Assembly: GCF_039812505.1 (NCBI RefSeq) | Contig: NZ_JBDIAQ010000040.1 | Span: forward strand, 1 to 26,332 | Length of the DNA stretch: 26,332 nucleotides | From: Intrasporangium_A sp039812505 | Lineage (GTDB): Bacteria; Actinomycetota; Actinomycetes; Actinomycetales; Dermatophilaceae | Direction: 5' to 3' | Shown: in pieces, positions 8,533-16,282 of the stretch | Layout: each line of letters starts with the position of its first letter | Numbering within the stretch: position 1 is the first letter of the stretch | The notes under the pieces: model-generated | Databases searched by the model: none | What the model was told of the DNA's origin: nothing | The model's input: only the letters and a program-made list of their open reading frames with translations | Position numbers and translations under genes: made by a program

Positions 8533-9325
8533 GCAGGTCGTCCGATCGGCCGTCATCACCGCCGAGCCAGCGGAGGCTCTCGCCGCCCTGCTCGATATCG
8601 ACCCACCGGCGGGTCACGAGGTGCCGCCCATGTGGCACACCTGCTACCTGCTCGAGCACCCTGCAACCCGCGACCTCGGTCCCGATGGGCATGCCACCTC
8701 AGGGATCCCGGCTCCCCCGGGCCCCGGGCTGCGCCGGATGTTCGCAGGAGGCCGCGTCGAGACGAGGTACCTGCTGCACCACGGCCCGGCGACCCGCACC
8801 ACCCGGGTCGTCGGCCGCGTGGCGAAGCAGGGCCGGACGGGTCCCCTGACCTTCCTGACCGTCCGTCACGAGTATGCGCAGGACGGCCGGATCGCCGTCG
8901 TCGACGAGAACGACCTGGTCTACCGGGGGCCCAGCCAGAGCTCCCTGACGAGCAACGGAGACGAGGGCCTGCCGAGCGGCCGCGAGGCCCACCTCGCCCT
9001 GGATGTCGACGAGGCGTTGCTCTTCCGCTTCTCGGCACTGACCTACAACGGTCACCGCATCCACTACGACCGCCAGTGGTGCCGGCACGAAGGCTACGAC
9101 GACCTCGTCGTGCACGGTCCCCTCCAGGCCCTCATGATGGGAGAGCTCCTGCGACGCAACGGAGTCGACCTGCTGGGGCGACGACTGGAGTACCGCCTCG
9201 TGTCACCCATGATCGGCCCGCAGACGATGCACGTGCTCGCCTCGTCCGAGGGGGTGAGCGCAGGCGCCGAGGTACGCACGGCGGACGGCCGCCGCACGGC
9301 AGGCAGCCGGGTGGCGCCTGCGTGA
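8525..9325 (+). CDS. MaoC/hotdog enoyl-CoA hydratase, probable itaconyl-CoA (or mesaconyl-C4-CoA) hydratase
   Basis: 266 residues from ATG 8525, with AGGGAG (8514-8519) upstream. The protein has a FAS1-type dehydratase-like N-terminal half (WHTCYLLEHP, FAGGRVETRYLLHHG) and a second hotdog repeat. Conserved residues there are YNGHRIHYDRQWCRHEGYDD (about 174-193) and VVHGPLQA. This layout is characteristic of mesaconyl-C4-CoA hydratase and the itaconyl-CoA hydratase (Ich/RipB) group. The inferred reaction is hydration of itaconyl-CoA to citramalyl-CoA, which the preceding gene product would cleave. Family certainty is high and substrate certainty moderate. It ends 20 nt before the converging TauE-type gene. 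Confidence 0.85.
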   Translation: MSEQVVRSAVITAEPAEALAALLDIDPPAGHEVPPMWHTCYLLEHPATRDLGPDGHATSGIPAPPGPGLRRMFAGGRVETRYLLHHGPATRTTRVVGRVAKQGRTGPLTFLTVRHEYAQDGRIAVVDENDLVYRGPSQSSLTSNGDEGLPSGREAHLALDVDEALLFRFSALTYNGHRIHYDRQWCRHEGYDDLVVHGPLQALMMGELLRRNGVDLLGRRLEYRLVSPMIGPQTMHVLASSEGVSAGAEVRTADGRRTAGSRVAPA

Positions 9326-9345
9326 GTCGCGGGCGTCCCTGTCCC

Positions 9346-10128
9346 TCAGGCCCACCAGCCGGCCAGGCCGCCTGCGATCCTGACGATGAAGGCGAACACG
9401 ATGACCACGAAGACGGCCCGGACGAACCCGCTCCCCTTGGCGACCGCGGTCCGGGCGCCGGTGTAACCACCGAGCAGGTTCGCGGCCGCGATGACGACCC
9501 CGACCTTGACCAGGACCAGCCCCATCGGCGCGAACAGCGTGAGGGCGCCGAGGTTGGTCGCGAAGTTGGCGATCTTGGCCTTGGCGCTCGCCTCGAGGAA
9601 GGCGTAGCCGAGCAGCCCGACGAGCGCGAACACGAGGAACGAGCCGGTCCCGGGCCCGAGCGCCCCGTCGTAGACCCCGATGACGAACCCGGTGGCCATC
9701 GCGAGCACAGTGTGCTTCGCGCCCTGGAAGCGCCGGACCGTCTCACGGCCGAGATCGGGCTTGAGCAGCGTGTAGGCGCCGACGACGACGAGCAGCACCA
9801 GGATGATCGGGTTGAACAGCGACTTGGGGATGTGCAGCCCGATGAGCGCACCACCGACGGAGCCGAGGTACGCCACTGCGGCCATCGGCAGCGCGGTGCG
9901 CAGGTCGGGCCGCACCCGCCGGGCATAGGTGACCGCGCTGGTCGCCGTCCCGAAGATGCCGCCGAACTTGTTCGTCGCGAGCAGCTGGGCCGGGCTGGCA
10001 CCGGGCAGCGCGACCAGCAGCGCAGGCAGCTGGATCAGGCCGCCGCCGCCGACGACGGCGTCGATCCATCCGGCGGCGAAGGCGGCGAGCGCGAGGAAGA
10101 GCAGGGTCGTGACGGTCGGGTCGCTCAT
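9346..10128 (-). CDS. TauE/SafE-family membrane transporter
   Basis: 260 residues, mostly membrane, with about eight hydrophobic segments. N-terminal LALAAFAAGWIDAVVGGGGLIQLPALL contains the typical G-rich first repeat, followed by ATNKFGGIFGTATSAVTYARR. The second half has the related FVIGVYDGALGPGTGSFLVFAL and ATNLGALTLF. The family (TauE/SafE, former DUF81) exports sulfite, sulfoacetate and other organic anions, and the substrate here is unknown. Its ATG (10126-10128) overlaps the stop of the upstream HAD gene, so it belongs to the proS-HAD unit. It converges on the itaconate-type operon, so co-regulation with it is not implied. Confidence 0.88.
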   Translation of the reverse strand: MSDPTVTTLLFLALAAFAAGWIDAVVGGGGLIQLPALLVALPGASPAQLLATNKFGGIFGTATSAVTYARRVRPDLRTALPMAAVAYLGSVGGALIGLHIPKSLFNPIILVLLVVVGAYTLLKPDLGRETVRRFQGAKHTVLAMATGFVIGVYDGALGPGTGSFLVFALVGLLGYAFLEASAKAKIANFATNLGALTLFAPMGLVLVKVGVVIAAANLLGGYTGARTAVAKGSGFVRAVFVVIVFAFIVRIAGGLAGWWA

Positions 10129-10856
10129 CGCGCGGTGAGGTTCCACGCCGCGACGATGGCAGCCACGTCGGGAAGCTCGTGGGCGACCGCGTCCGGGCTC
10201 GCCTCGTGCGAGACCTGCTGCTCGACCGGGATCCGCGAGTGCGGCACCCAGATCGCGCGCATCCCGACCTGCTGCGGACCGTGGACGTCCTCGTAGGACC
10301 GGTCGCCGACGAAGACGCACTCCTGCGGCGTGACGCCGCAGGTCTGCGCGGCGTGCGCGAAGATCTCGGCACGCGGTTTGACCCACGGTGTCTCGCTCGA
10401 GTAGACCTCGGCGTCGATGAGGTCGAGCACGCCGTCCCGTTCGAAGATCGACCGGTGGTAGGTCCGGTCCCAGATCGTGTTGGACACGACCCCGACCCGC
10501 AGCCCCTGCGTGTGCAACGCCTCCCAGAGTGGCGCGACCGCGGGATGGGTGATCGTGTGTGGCTCCCAGAAGGCGCGGTATGCCGCTGTGCCGGCCTGCG
10601 TCAGCGGGTGACCTGGGGGCAGCCCGCAGGACTCGAGGATCTCGGGCAACCGGGCGCTCACGCCGAGCGAGCGGCCACGTTCCCAGGCGGCGTCCTCGGC
10701 GGCATACAACCTGCCGGCGAGGTCGTCACGGGCGCAGGCGAGCGTGCCCACCCCGTCGGCGAACGCGGTCCACTGGGCACGCAGGTCGACCTCGTGCCAG
10801 GGCGTGATCGTGCCGCCCCAGTCGAAGAGCACGGCACGCACGGGTGCGGCGGTCAC
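10125..10856 (-). CDS. HAD-superfamily hydrolase-like protein with altered motif I
   Basis: 243 residues from GTG 10856, overlapping the proS stop codon. HAD motifs: I is VLFDWGGT (D12), II is VVSNT, III is the lysine in WVKPRAEIF, IV is VFVGDRSYEDVHG. A helical cap lies between motifs I and II. In classical phosphatases motif I is DxD; here the second Asp is G14. The general acid/base is therefore missing, as in dehalogenase-like or non-phosphatase HADs with DxGG. The substrate cannot be inferred. The gene ends in an ATGA overlap with the TauE-type gene. Start choice is supported by the stop/start overlap. Confidence 0.85.
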   Translation of the reverse strand: MTAAPVRAVLFDWGGTITPWHEVDLRAQWTAFADGVGTLACARDDLAGRLYAAEDAAWERGRSLGVSARLPEILESCGLPPGHPLTQAGTAAYRAFWEPHTITHPAVAPLWEALHTQGLRVGVVSNTIWDRTYHRSIFERDGVLDLIDAEVYSSETPWVKPRAEIFAHAAQTCGVTPQECVFVGDRSYEDVHGPQQVGMRAIWVPHSRIPVEQQVSHEASPDAVAHELPDVAAIVAAWNLTAR

Positions 10857-12619
10857 GTCCGGCCGACCTCCGCCAGCACCTCGGCGACGGCAGACCCGAC
10901 GGGCACCTCGCGGCGCTCGCCGCTGCGGCGGTCCTTGACCTCGACGACGCCCCTGGCCAGCCCCTTGCCGACCACGACGATGGTCGGCACGCCGATCAGC
11001 TCGGAGTCCTTGAACTTCACGCCCGGGCTGACCGCCGTGCGGTCGTCGACGATGCAGGTCAGGCCGCGCTCCTCCAGGCCGACCGCCAGCTGTTCCGCGG
11101 CGGCGAGCACGTCGGGCCCCTTGCCGGCCGCGACGACGTGCACGTCGGCCGGGGCCAGCTCGCGCGGCCAGACGATCCCGGCCTCGTCGTGGTTGCCCTC
11201 GACGACCGCGGCGACGGCGCGGGAGACGCCGACACCGTAGGAGCCCATGGTGACCGTGACCAGCTTGCCGTTCTGGTCGAGGACCTTCAGGTCGAGGGCC
11301 TCGGCGTACTTCGTGCCGAGCTGGAAGACGTGGCCCATCTCGATGCCGCGGGCGCTCTCGAGCGTGCCGTCGCATGCCGGGCACGGGTCGCCGGCATGCA
11401 CCTCGGCGGCCTCGATCGTGCCGTCGGCGGTGAAGTCGCGCCCGGCGACGAGGTCGAGCACGTGGTGGCCCGGCTGGTTGGCGCCGGTGACCCAGCGGGT
11501 GCCCTCGGCGACACGCGGGTCGAGCAGGTAGCGGATGCCCGACGTGCCGTCCAGGCCCAGGGCGCCCGGGCCGATGTAGCCCTTGACCAGCGCCGGGTTG
11601 GCCGCGAAGTCGGCCGCCTCGAAGGGCGCGATCTCGGCCGGGGCGACCTGCGCCTCGAGGCGCTTCTCGTCGACCTCGCGGTCGCCGGGGACGCCGATGG
11701 CGAGCGGCTCGCGGGCCCCGTCGGGGTGCACGAGCATGACCACGACGTTCTTGAGCGTGTCGGCCGCCGCCCACGCGCGGTCGGCCCGTGGGAAGCGGGC
11801 GTTGAGCAGGTCGACGAGCGTCTCGATCGTCGGGGTGTCAGGGGTGTCCTCGACGTGCGCGGCCGGCGCGTCGGCGAACGGCACCGGGCCGGGAGCGGGC
11901 ACCCGCACCGCCTCGACGTTGGCGGCATACCCACAGCTCGTGCAGCGCACGTAGGTGTCCTCGCCGACCTCCGCGGTGGCGAGGAACTCCTCGCTCTTGG
12001 ACCCGCCCATGGCGCCCGACATCGCCTGGACGATGACGTAGTCGAACCCGAGCCGGTCGAAGATCTTGACGTAGGCGTCGCGGTGGGCCTGGTAGGACTT
12101 CTCGAGGCCGGCGGCGTCGAGGTCGAAGCTGTAGGAGTCCTTCATGACGAACTCGCGGCCGCGCAGCACGCCGGCCCGCGGGCGGGCCTCGTCGCGGTAC
12201 TTGGTCTGGATCTGGTAGAGGCTGATCGGCAGGTCCTTGTAGGAGCTGAACAGGTCCTTGACGGTGAGGGTGAACAGCTCCTCGTGGGTCGGCCCGAGCA
12301 GGTGGTCGGCGCCCTTGCGGTCCTTCAGGCGGAACAGGTTGTCGCCGTACTCGGTCCACCGGCCGGTCGCCTCGTAGGGCTCGCGGGGCAGCAGCGCCGG
12401 GAAGATCAGCTCCTGCGCGCCGGTCGCGTCCATCTCCTCGCGGACGACGCGCTCGACGTTGCGCAGCACCTTCAGGCCGAGCGGCAGCCACGCGTAGACG
12501 CCGGGGCTGACCCGCCGCACGTAGCCGGCGCGCACGAGCAGCTTGTGGCTCGGGACCTCGGCGTCCGCCGGGTCCTCGCGCAGGGTGCGCAGGAACAGGG
12601 ACGACATGTGCAGGGCCAC
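10853..12619 (-). CDS. proS: Prolyl-tRNA synthetase, bacterial type with editing domain
   Basis: 588 residues from GTG 12619, which has AAGGAG 5-6 nt upstream; the protein begins MALHMSSLFLRTLREDP. Class II features include LLVRAGYVRRVSPGVYAWLPLG (motif 1 region) and YRDEARPRAGVLRGREFVMKDSYSF spanning motif 2. An inserted YbaK-like editing domain occupies the middle (about 225-400). C-terminal motif 3 (GSYGVGVSRAVAAV) and an anticodon-binding domain (WPRELAPADVHVV) follow. It charges tRNA-Pro in the cytosol. The gene heads a unit with the HAD and TauE-type genes through overlapping stop/start codons. The length matches the bacterial 570-590 residue form. Confidence 0.97.
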   Translation of the reverse strand: MALHMSSLFLRTLREDPADAEVPSHKLLVRAGYVRRVSPGVYAWLPLGLKVLRNVERVVREEMDATGAQELIFPALLPREPYEATGRWTEYGDNLFRLKDRKGADHLLGPTHEELFTLTVKDLFSSYKDLPISLYQIQTKYRDEARPRAGVLRGREFVMKDSYSFDLDAAGLEKSYQAHRDAYVKIFDRLGFDYVIVQAMSGAMGGSKSEEFLATAEVGEDTYVRCTSCGYAANVEAVRVPAPGPVPFADAPAAHVEDTPDTPTIETLVDLLNARFPRADRAWAAADTLKNVVVMLVHPDGAREPLAIGVPGDREVDEKRLEAQVAPAEIAPFEAADFAANPALVKGYIGPGALGLDGTSGIRYLLDPRVAEGTRWVTGANQPGHHVLDLVAGRDFTADGTIEAAEVHAGDPCPACDGTLESARGIEMGHVFQLGTKYAEALDLKVLDQNGKLVTVTMGSYGVGVSRAVAAVVEGNHDEAGIVWPRELAPADVHVVAAGKGPDVLAAAEQLAVGLEERGLTCIVDDRTAVSPGVKFKDSELIGVPTIVVVGKGLARGVVEVKDRRSGERREVPVGSAVAEVLAEVGRT

Positions 12620-12671
12620 CGGGACTCCTTCGGATGCATGGGGGCGAACCCCCGCAGGATATCTGCCGGAT

Positions 12672-12772
12672 GTCGCTGCCGTTCCGTACGTCGCTGCCGC
12701 TCCCTCCGACCGAGAGTGCAGCAGTCGGCATCGACAGTGCGACAGTCCGTATCGACAGTGCAGTACTGCTGC
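12672..12772. repeat. Short tandem and inverted repeats between proS and the methyltransferase gene
   Basis: GTCGCTGCCGTTCC (12672-12685) recurs with one change at 12690-12703 (period 18). CAGTCGGCATCGACAGTGC (12722-12740) recurs with two changes at 12743-12761 (period 21, two helical turns). The second pair is bracketed by the inverted arms GCAGCAGT (12718-12725) and ACTGCTGC (12765-12772). The layout resembles a multi-site regulator-binding region between divergent genes. Confidence 0.6.
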
Positions 12773-12822
12773 TCGAGCGGGCCACGATCCGGACCCGCCC
12801 TCGCCGGACGGGCGTCGACACC

Positions 12823-12828
12823 TACCGT
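12823..12828 (+). promoter_or_regulatory. Candidate -10 (TACCGT) for a leaderless methyltransferase mRNA
   Basis: TACCGT ends 6 nt before ATG 12835, and there is no Shine-Dalgarno before that ATG. Confidence 0.45.
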
Positions 12829-12834
12829 CGACCC

Positions 12835-13647
12835 ATGGGCGAGGTCTACCTGCACGGGCACCAACCCAGCGTCCTCGCCGCGCACGGGACACGGACGGCA
12901 GCCGACTCGGCGGCATACCTGCTGCCCCACCTGCGGCGGGGCGACGTCCTGCTCGACGTGGGGTGCGGGCCGGGAACGGTCACCCTCGACCTCGCGGCGG
13001 TGGTCGCACCGGGGACCGTCACCGGCATCGATGCCGCCGAGGCGCCCCTGATCGAGGCCCGCCGGGCCGCGGCTCGCCGCGGGGATGCACGGACCACCTT
13101 CGAGGTGGCCGATGTCCTCGGGCTGCCTTGGCAGACCGGCGTCTTCGACGTGGTGCACGCCCACCAGGTACTCCAGCACCTCAGCGATCCGGTGGCCGCG
13201 CTGCGCGAGATGGCCCGCGTGGCCCGCCCCGGCGGGATCGTCGCCGCTCGCGACGCCGACTACGGGTCGATGGTCTGGTACCCCGAGCTGCCCGGCCTGA
13301 CCCGCTGGATGGCCGTCTACCAGCGGGCGGCGCGCGCCAACCACGCCGAGCCGAACGCGGGACGGCGGCTCACCGCCTGGGCCCACGCGGCGGGACTCGC
13401 CGAGGTCACGAGCACCGCCTCGACCTGGAGCTACACGACCCCTGAGCAATGCGCCTGGTGGGGAGCGGGCTGGGCGCGGCGGGCGCTCGAGTCGGGCTTC
13501 GCGACCCAGGCCCTCCGGCACGGGCTGGCCGACCACGACGACCTGCGGCGCATCAGCGAGGCCTGGCTCGAGTGGTCCCGTCATCCGGACGCGTGGTTCG
13601 CGATGACGCACGGCGAGATCGTCGCGAGAATGACCCCGCAGGGATGA
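12835..13647 (+). CDS. Class I SAM-dependent methyltransferase
   Basis: 270 residues from ATG 12835. The nucleotide-binding motif I is LLDVGCGPGTVTLDLA (39-54), followed by the acidic residue at the end of strand 2 (VTGIDAAEAPL) and VADVLGLPWQTGVFDVVHAHQVLQHL. That is the UbiE/Methyltransf_11 pattern. The C-terminal third (GLAEVTSTASTWSYTTPEQCAWWGAGW) is typical of small-molecule or quinone-type methyltransferases. The substrate cannot be deduced. It is divergent from proS and followed after 36 nt by a GNAT gene on the same strand. The -10-like hexamer directly upstream suggests a leaderless message. Confidence 0.87.
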   Translation: MGEVYLHGHQPSVLAAHGTRTAADSAAYLLPHLRRGDVLLDVGCGPGTVTLDLAAVVAPGTVTGIDAAEAPLIEARRAAARRGDARTTFEVADVLGLPWQTGVFDVVHAHQVLQHLSDPVAALREMARVARPGGIVAARDADYGSMVWYPELPGLTRWMAVYQRAARANHAEPNAGRRLTAWAHAAGLAEVTSTASTWSYTTPEQCAWWGAGWARRALESGFATQALRHGLADHDDLRRISEAWLEWSRHPDAWFAMTHGEIVARMTPQG

Positions 13648-13683
13648 CCCCGCGCCGCGGCTGTGCCGGTCACACTGTCCCGT

Positions 13684-14529
13684 ATGCCGCCCACCTCCTG
13701 CTCGTTCACGTGCACCTCCGCGCCGGCGGAGGCCCGCGAGCTGGTCGCTCCGCTCGTGGCTCGGGAGCCGATCTGGCTCAGTGTCGTCGCGAGCACCATC
13801 GAGGCCCTGGCCACGGACCCGAGCCGTTGCGCGAGCCCGCGCTGGTGGGTCGGCCGCGACCTATGGGGTCGGGCCGTGGCGGCCCTCATGCACACTCCTC
13901 CGCACCCGCTGCACGTCGGGTACGCGACCGACCACCAGGCCCGGGCCCTGGCGCGGCTCCTTCTCGCCCAAGGTGACTCGCTGCCCGGGGTCGGTGGGAT
14001 GCGTGGGCCGGCCGAAGCCTTCGCCGCGGTGTGGACGGCCGTCCGGGGCGGTTCGGCGCGGACCGCGACGGACCTCGGCGTCCACGTGCTGCCGGCGCGA
14101 CCCCGGCTCCGGTTCGAGGTGGCCGGGCGGTATCGCCGCGCGACCCTCGACGACCTCGACCTGACGGACCGTTGGGCGGCCGACTTCCACGCCGCGGTCG
14201 GGACTCCGGGGGCGCCTGCCTCGACCCGCCCTGCCATCGAGGCCGGCCGGCTCGGCCTGTGGCTGGACGACTGGGACGCACCGGTATCGATGGCCTACGC
14301 GTCGGTCGCGGGCGCAGGCGTGACCCGGGTGTCCGGCGTCTGGACGCCTCCGGCCAGGCGCGGTCGGGGCTACGCCTCCGCGGTCGTCGCCGCGCTCAGT
14401 GACGAGCGGATGAACGACGGCGAGACGTGCCTGCTCTACACCGACCTGGCGAACCCGACCAGCAACGGGATCTACCGGGCGCTCGGCTACCGCAGGGTCG
14501 GCGACGGCGTCATCCTCGTCTTCGAGTGA
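13684..14529 (+). CDS. GNAT-family N-acetyltransferase
   Basis: 281 residues from ATG 13684; an in-frame GTG at 13663 is an alternative start. The C-terminal GNAT domain shows VSGVWTPPARRGRGYASAVVAALS (acetyl-CoA pyrophosphate-binding R/Q-x-x-G-x-G/A motif). It also shows the family ending YTDLANPTSNGIYRALGYRRVGD, where N, Y and the YRALGY region close the acetyl-CoA pocket. The N-terminal ~140 residues form a less conserved second domain as in two-domain actinobacterial GNATs. The acceptor is unknown. A CACACT hexamer (13671-13676) 7 nt before the ATG suggests a leaderless transcript or read-through from the methyltransferase gene. Confidence 0.85.
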   Translation: MPPTSCSFTCTSAPAEARELVAPLVAREPIWLSVVASTIEALATDPSRCASPRWWVGRDLWGRAVAALMHTPPHPLHVGYATDHQARALARLLLAQGDSLPGVGGMRGPAEAFAAVWTAVRGGSARTATDLGVHVLPARPRLRFEVAGRYRRATLDDLDLTDRWAADFHAAVGTPGAPASTRPAIEAGRLGLWLDDWDAPVSMAYASVAGAGVTRVSGVWTPPARRGRGYASAVVAALSDERMNDGETCLLYTDLANPTSNGIYRALGYRRVGDGVILVFE

Positions 14530-14539
14530 AGGGTCGCGA

Positions 14540-14572
14540 CCACGAGAACCACCACGAACGCACTTCTCGTGG
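14540..14572 (+). terminator. Inverted repeat after the GNAT gene, possible terminator or operator
   Basis: CCACGAGA (14540-14547) and TCTCGTGG (14565-14572) are perfect inverse copies with a 17-nt loop, starting 11 nt after the GNAT stop. There is no U-tract, so termination is only one possibility. A second GC-rich hairpin (CCCGGCC/GGCCGGG, 14590-14605) follows. Confidence 0.4.
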
Positions 14573-14683
14573 CCCGCCGAACCGAGTCACCCGGCCGGGG
14601 CCGGGCGGGAACTGCGCAGGACCACCGCAACCGATCTCGACACTCCGTCACCGACGGCACCGGACTGCACTGCCACCCGCTGG

Positions 14684-14689
14684 TAGCGT
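14684..14689 (+). promoter_or_regulatory. Candidate -10 (TAGCGT) upstream of the Nramp-related gene
   Basis: TAGCGT lies about 49 nt before ATG 14738, leaving a short leader with GGGAG (14728-14732) as ribosome-binding site. No clear -35 is seen. Confidence 0.35.
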
Positions 14690-14737
14690 CGGCCGCGGAC
14701 TGAGCAGTCGCCGACCTAGACCCTTCCGGGAGCATGG

Positions 14738-16186
14738 ATGCCAGCCGAAGAGGAACAACGCGCCCCAGCGTTGCCCGAGCACCACTACCACCACGGGCAG
14801 CACACCATCGGTACGGCGCCCGACCGGGACCCGTACGTCGTGGACGGCAGCGCGATCCAGGAGCCGCCGACGACCCTGAAGGGCAGGCTGAAGTTCCTCG
14901 GCCCCGGCATGATCACTTCGGCGGCGGTGGTCGGCTCCGGTGAGCTGCTGACCGCCACGACGCTGGGTGCCCAGGTCGGCTTCATCCTGCTCTGGCTGGT
15001 CTTCGTGTCCACCTTCGTAAAGGTCTGGGTGCAGATCGAGCTCGGCCGGTGGTCCATCTCGGTCGGCCGCGTGGCGGTCGGCGGGTACGACGACGTGCCA
15101 CCCCGGATCGGCAGGCGCGGCTGGATGGCCTGGCTCGTGCTGCTCATGTTCGTCCAGTTCATGACCAGCCAGGCCGGCGTGATCAGCGCCTCCGCGTTCG
15201 CGCTGTCCTCGCTGTTCCCGTTCGGGGCGGAGCCCTACTCGGTGACCTCCATCGGGATCTGGGTCGCGATCCTGGTCGCGATCGTCGTGGCGATCCACAT
15301 CACGAACCGCTACGAGGTCGTCGAGTCGGTCTCGACGGGGCTGGTCTTCCTGATCACCGCGTTCGCGGTCGTGATGGTCTTCATCGTCCAGGCCACCCCG
15401 TATGCGTGGACCGGCTCCGACTGGGCCGACGGGTTCCGCTTCCAGGTGGCGGCCGGGTCGATGGGGGTCGCGCTGTCGATGTTCGGGCTGACCGGGGTGG
15501 GCGCCGGCGAGGTCTCCGCATACACCTACTGGTGCGTGGAGAAGGGCTACGCCGCCTGGACCGGGCCGAACGACGGCTCAGCGGACTGGGTGCGCCGGGC
15601 CCGCGGCTGGACCTCCGTGATGAAGGTCGACGCCTGGGTGGCCTGGGTCATCTACACCATCTCGACCGCGGCCTTCTACATCCTCGGCGCCGCGGTGCTG
15701 AACCCGCAGGGCCTCGAGCCGAAGGGCAACGAGGTCATGGTGACGCTGGCCGAGGTGTACGACAGCACGGTCGGGCGGTGGGGCGCGGTGGTCTTCCTGG
15801 TGGGGGCCGCGCTGGCGCTGTTCAAGACGATCATCGCCAACGTCCCCAGTCTGGGCCGCCTGGTGGGCCACACCCTGGCCGTCTTCGGCGCGTTCGACTG
15901 GCAGGACAAGGACCAGCGCAACCGGTGGATGCGGATCATCATGATCGTCCTGCCGATCCTGTGGGGGCTGCTGGGCACCATCCTCAAGTCGCCGCTCGCG
16001 CTCGTCATCCTGGCCGGCATCCTCAACGCGATCTTCCTGATCGGCGTGGCGATCTCGACGATCTACCTCGCCACCAACCAGGTCGACCCCCGCATCAGGG
16101 ACGGGCGCTTCTACAGTGTCATGCTCTACATCTCGGCGACGGCGATCACCCTCGTCGGGGTGCTGGGCCTGATCAGCTCGTTCTGA
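14738..16186 (+). CDS. Nramp-related (SLC11-fold) membrane transporter lacking the DPGN metal site
   Basis: 482 residues with a His-rich cytosolic N-terminus (HHYHHGQH) and about 11 membrane segments. TM1 reads FLGPGMITSAAVVGSGELLTA (about 53-73). Aligned without gaps to E. coli MntH from GP to LLW, the metal-binding DPGN becomes GSGE. TM6 (VAAGSMGVALSMFGL) likewise has SMF where MntH has MPH, so both metal-coordinating motifs are gone. The fold is recognisable, but Mn/Fe transport is doubtful. An L-idonate dehydrogenase-like gene follows after 96 nt, so an organic substrate or a different ion is possible. Automatic annotation would probably call this a divalent-metal transporter. Confidence 0.8.
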   Translation: MPAEEEQRAPALPEHHYHHGQHTIGTAPDRDPYVVDGSAIQEPPTTLKGRLKFLGPGMITSAAVVGSGELLTATTLGAQVGFILLWLVFVSTFVKVWVQIELGRWSISVGRVAVGGYDDVPPRIGRRGWMAWLVLLMFVQFMTSQAGVISASAFALSSLFPFGAEPYSVTSIGIWVAILVAIVVAIHITNRYEVVESVSTGLVFLITAFAVVMVFIVQATPYAWTGSDWADGFRFQVAAGSMGVALSMFGLTGVGAGEVSAYTYWCVEKGYAAWTGPNDGSADWVRRARGWTSVMKVDAWVAWVIYTISTAAFYILGAAVLNPQGLEPKGNEVMVTLAEVYDSTVGRWGAVVFLVGAALALFKTIIANVPSLGRLVGHTLAVFGAFDWQDKDQRNRWMRIIMIVLPILWGLLGTILKSPLALVILAGILNAIFLIGVAISTIYLATNQVDPRIRDGRFYSVMLYISATAITLVGVLGLISSF

Positions 16187-16282
16187 CCATGCCGGCCGGG
16201 AGCACGCAGCGGCTCGCCCTCGCACGAGCGCGCACCGGACCGGCCTGCATCATCACACCCACCTGAACGGAAGGCTCCTCGA

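Noticed and set aside
10853..12916. A longer proS starting at 12916
   Set aside because: The extra N-terminal ~99 residues are arginine-rich and overlap the methyltransferase gene. GTG 12619 has a good Shine-Dalgarno and gives the standard N-terminus.
10844..13051. Very long open plus-strand frame (735 codons) opposite proS
   Set aside because: It is the antisense shadow of proS. The composition is Asp/Arg/Gly/Val-rich with no domain, while the minus strand encodes a complete prolyl-tRNA synthetase.
15310..16026. Minus-strand frames inside the Nramp-related gene
   Set aside because: They are antisense shadows of a membrane protein gene with no independent coding signal.
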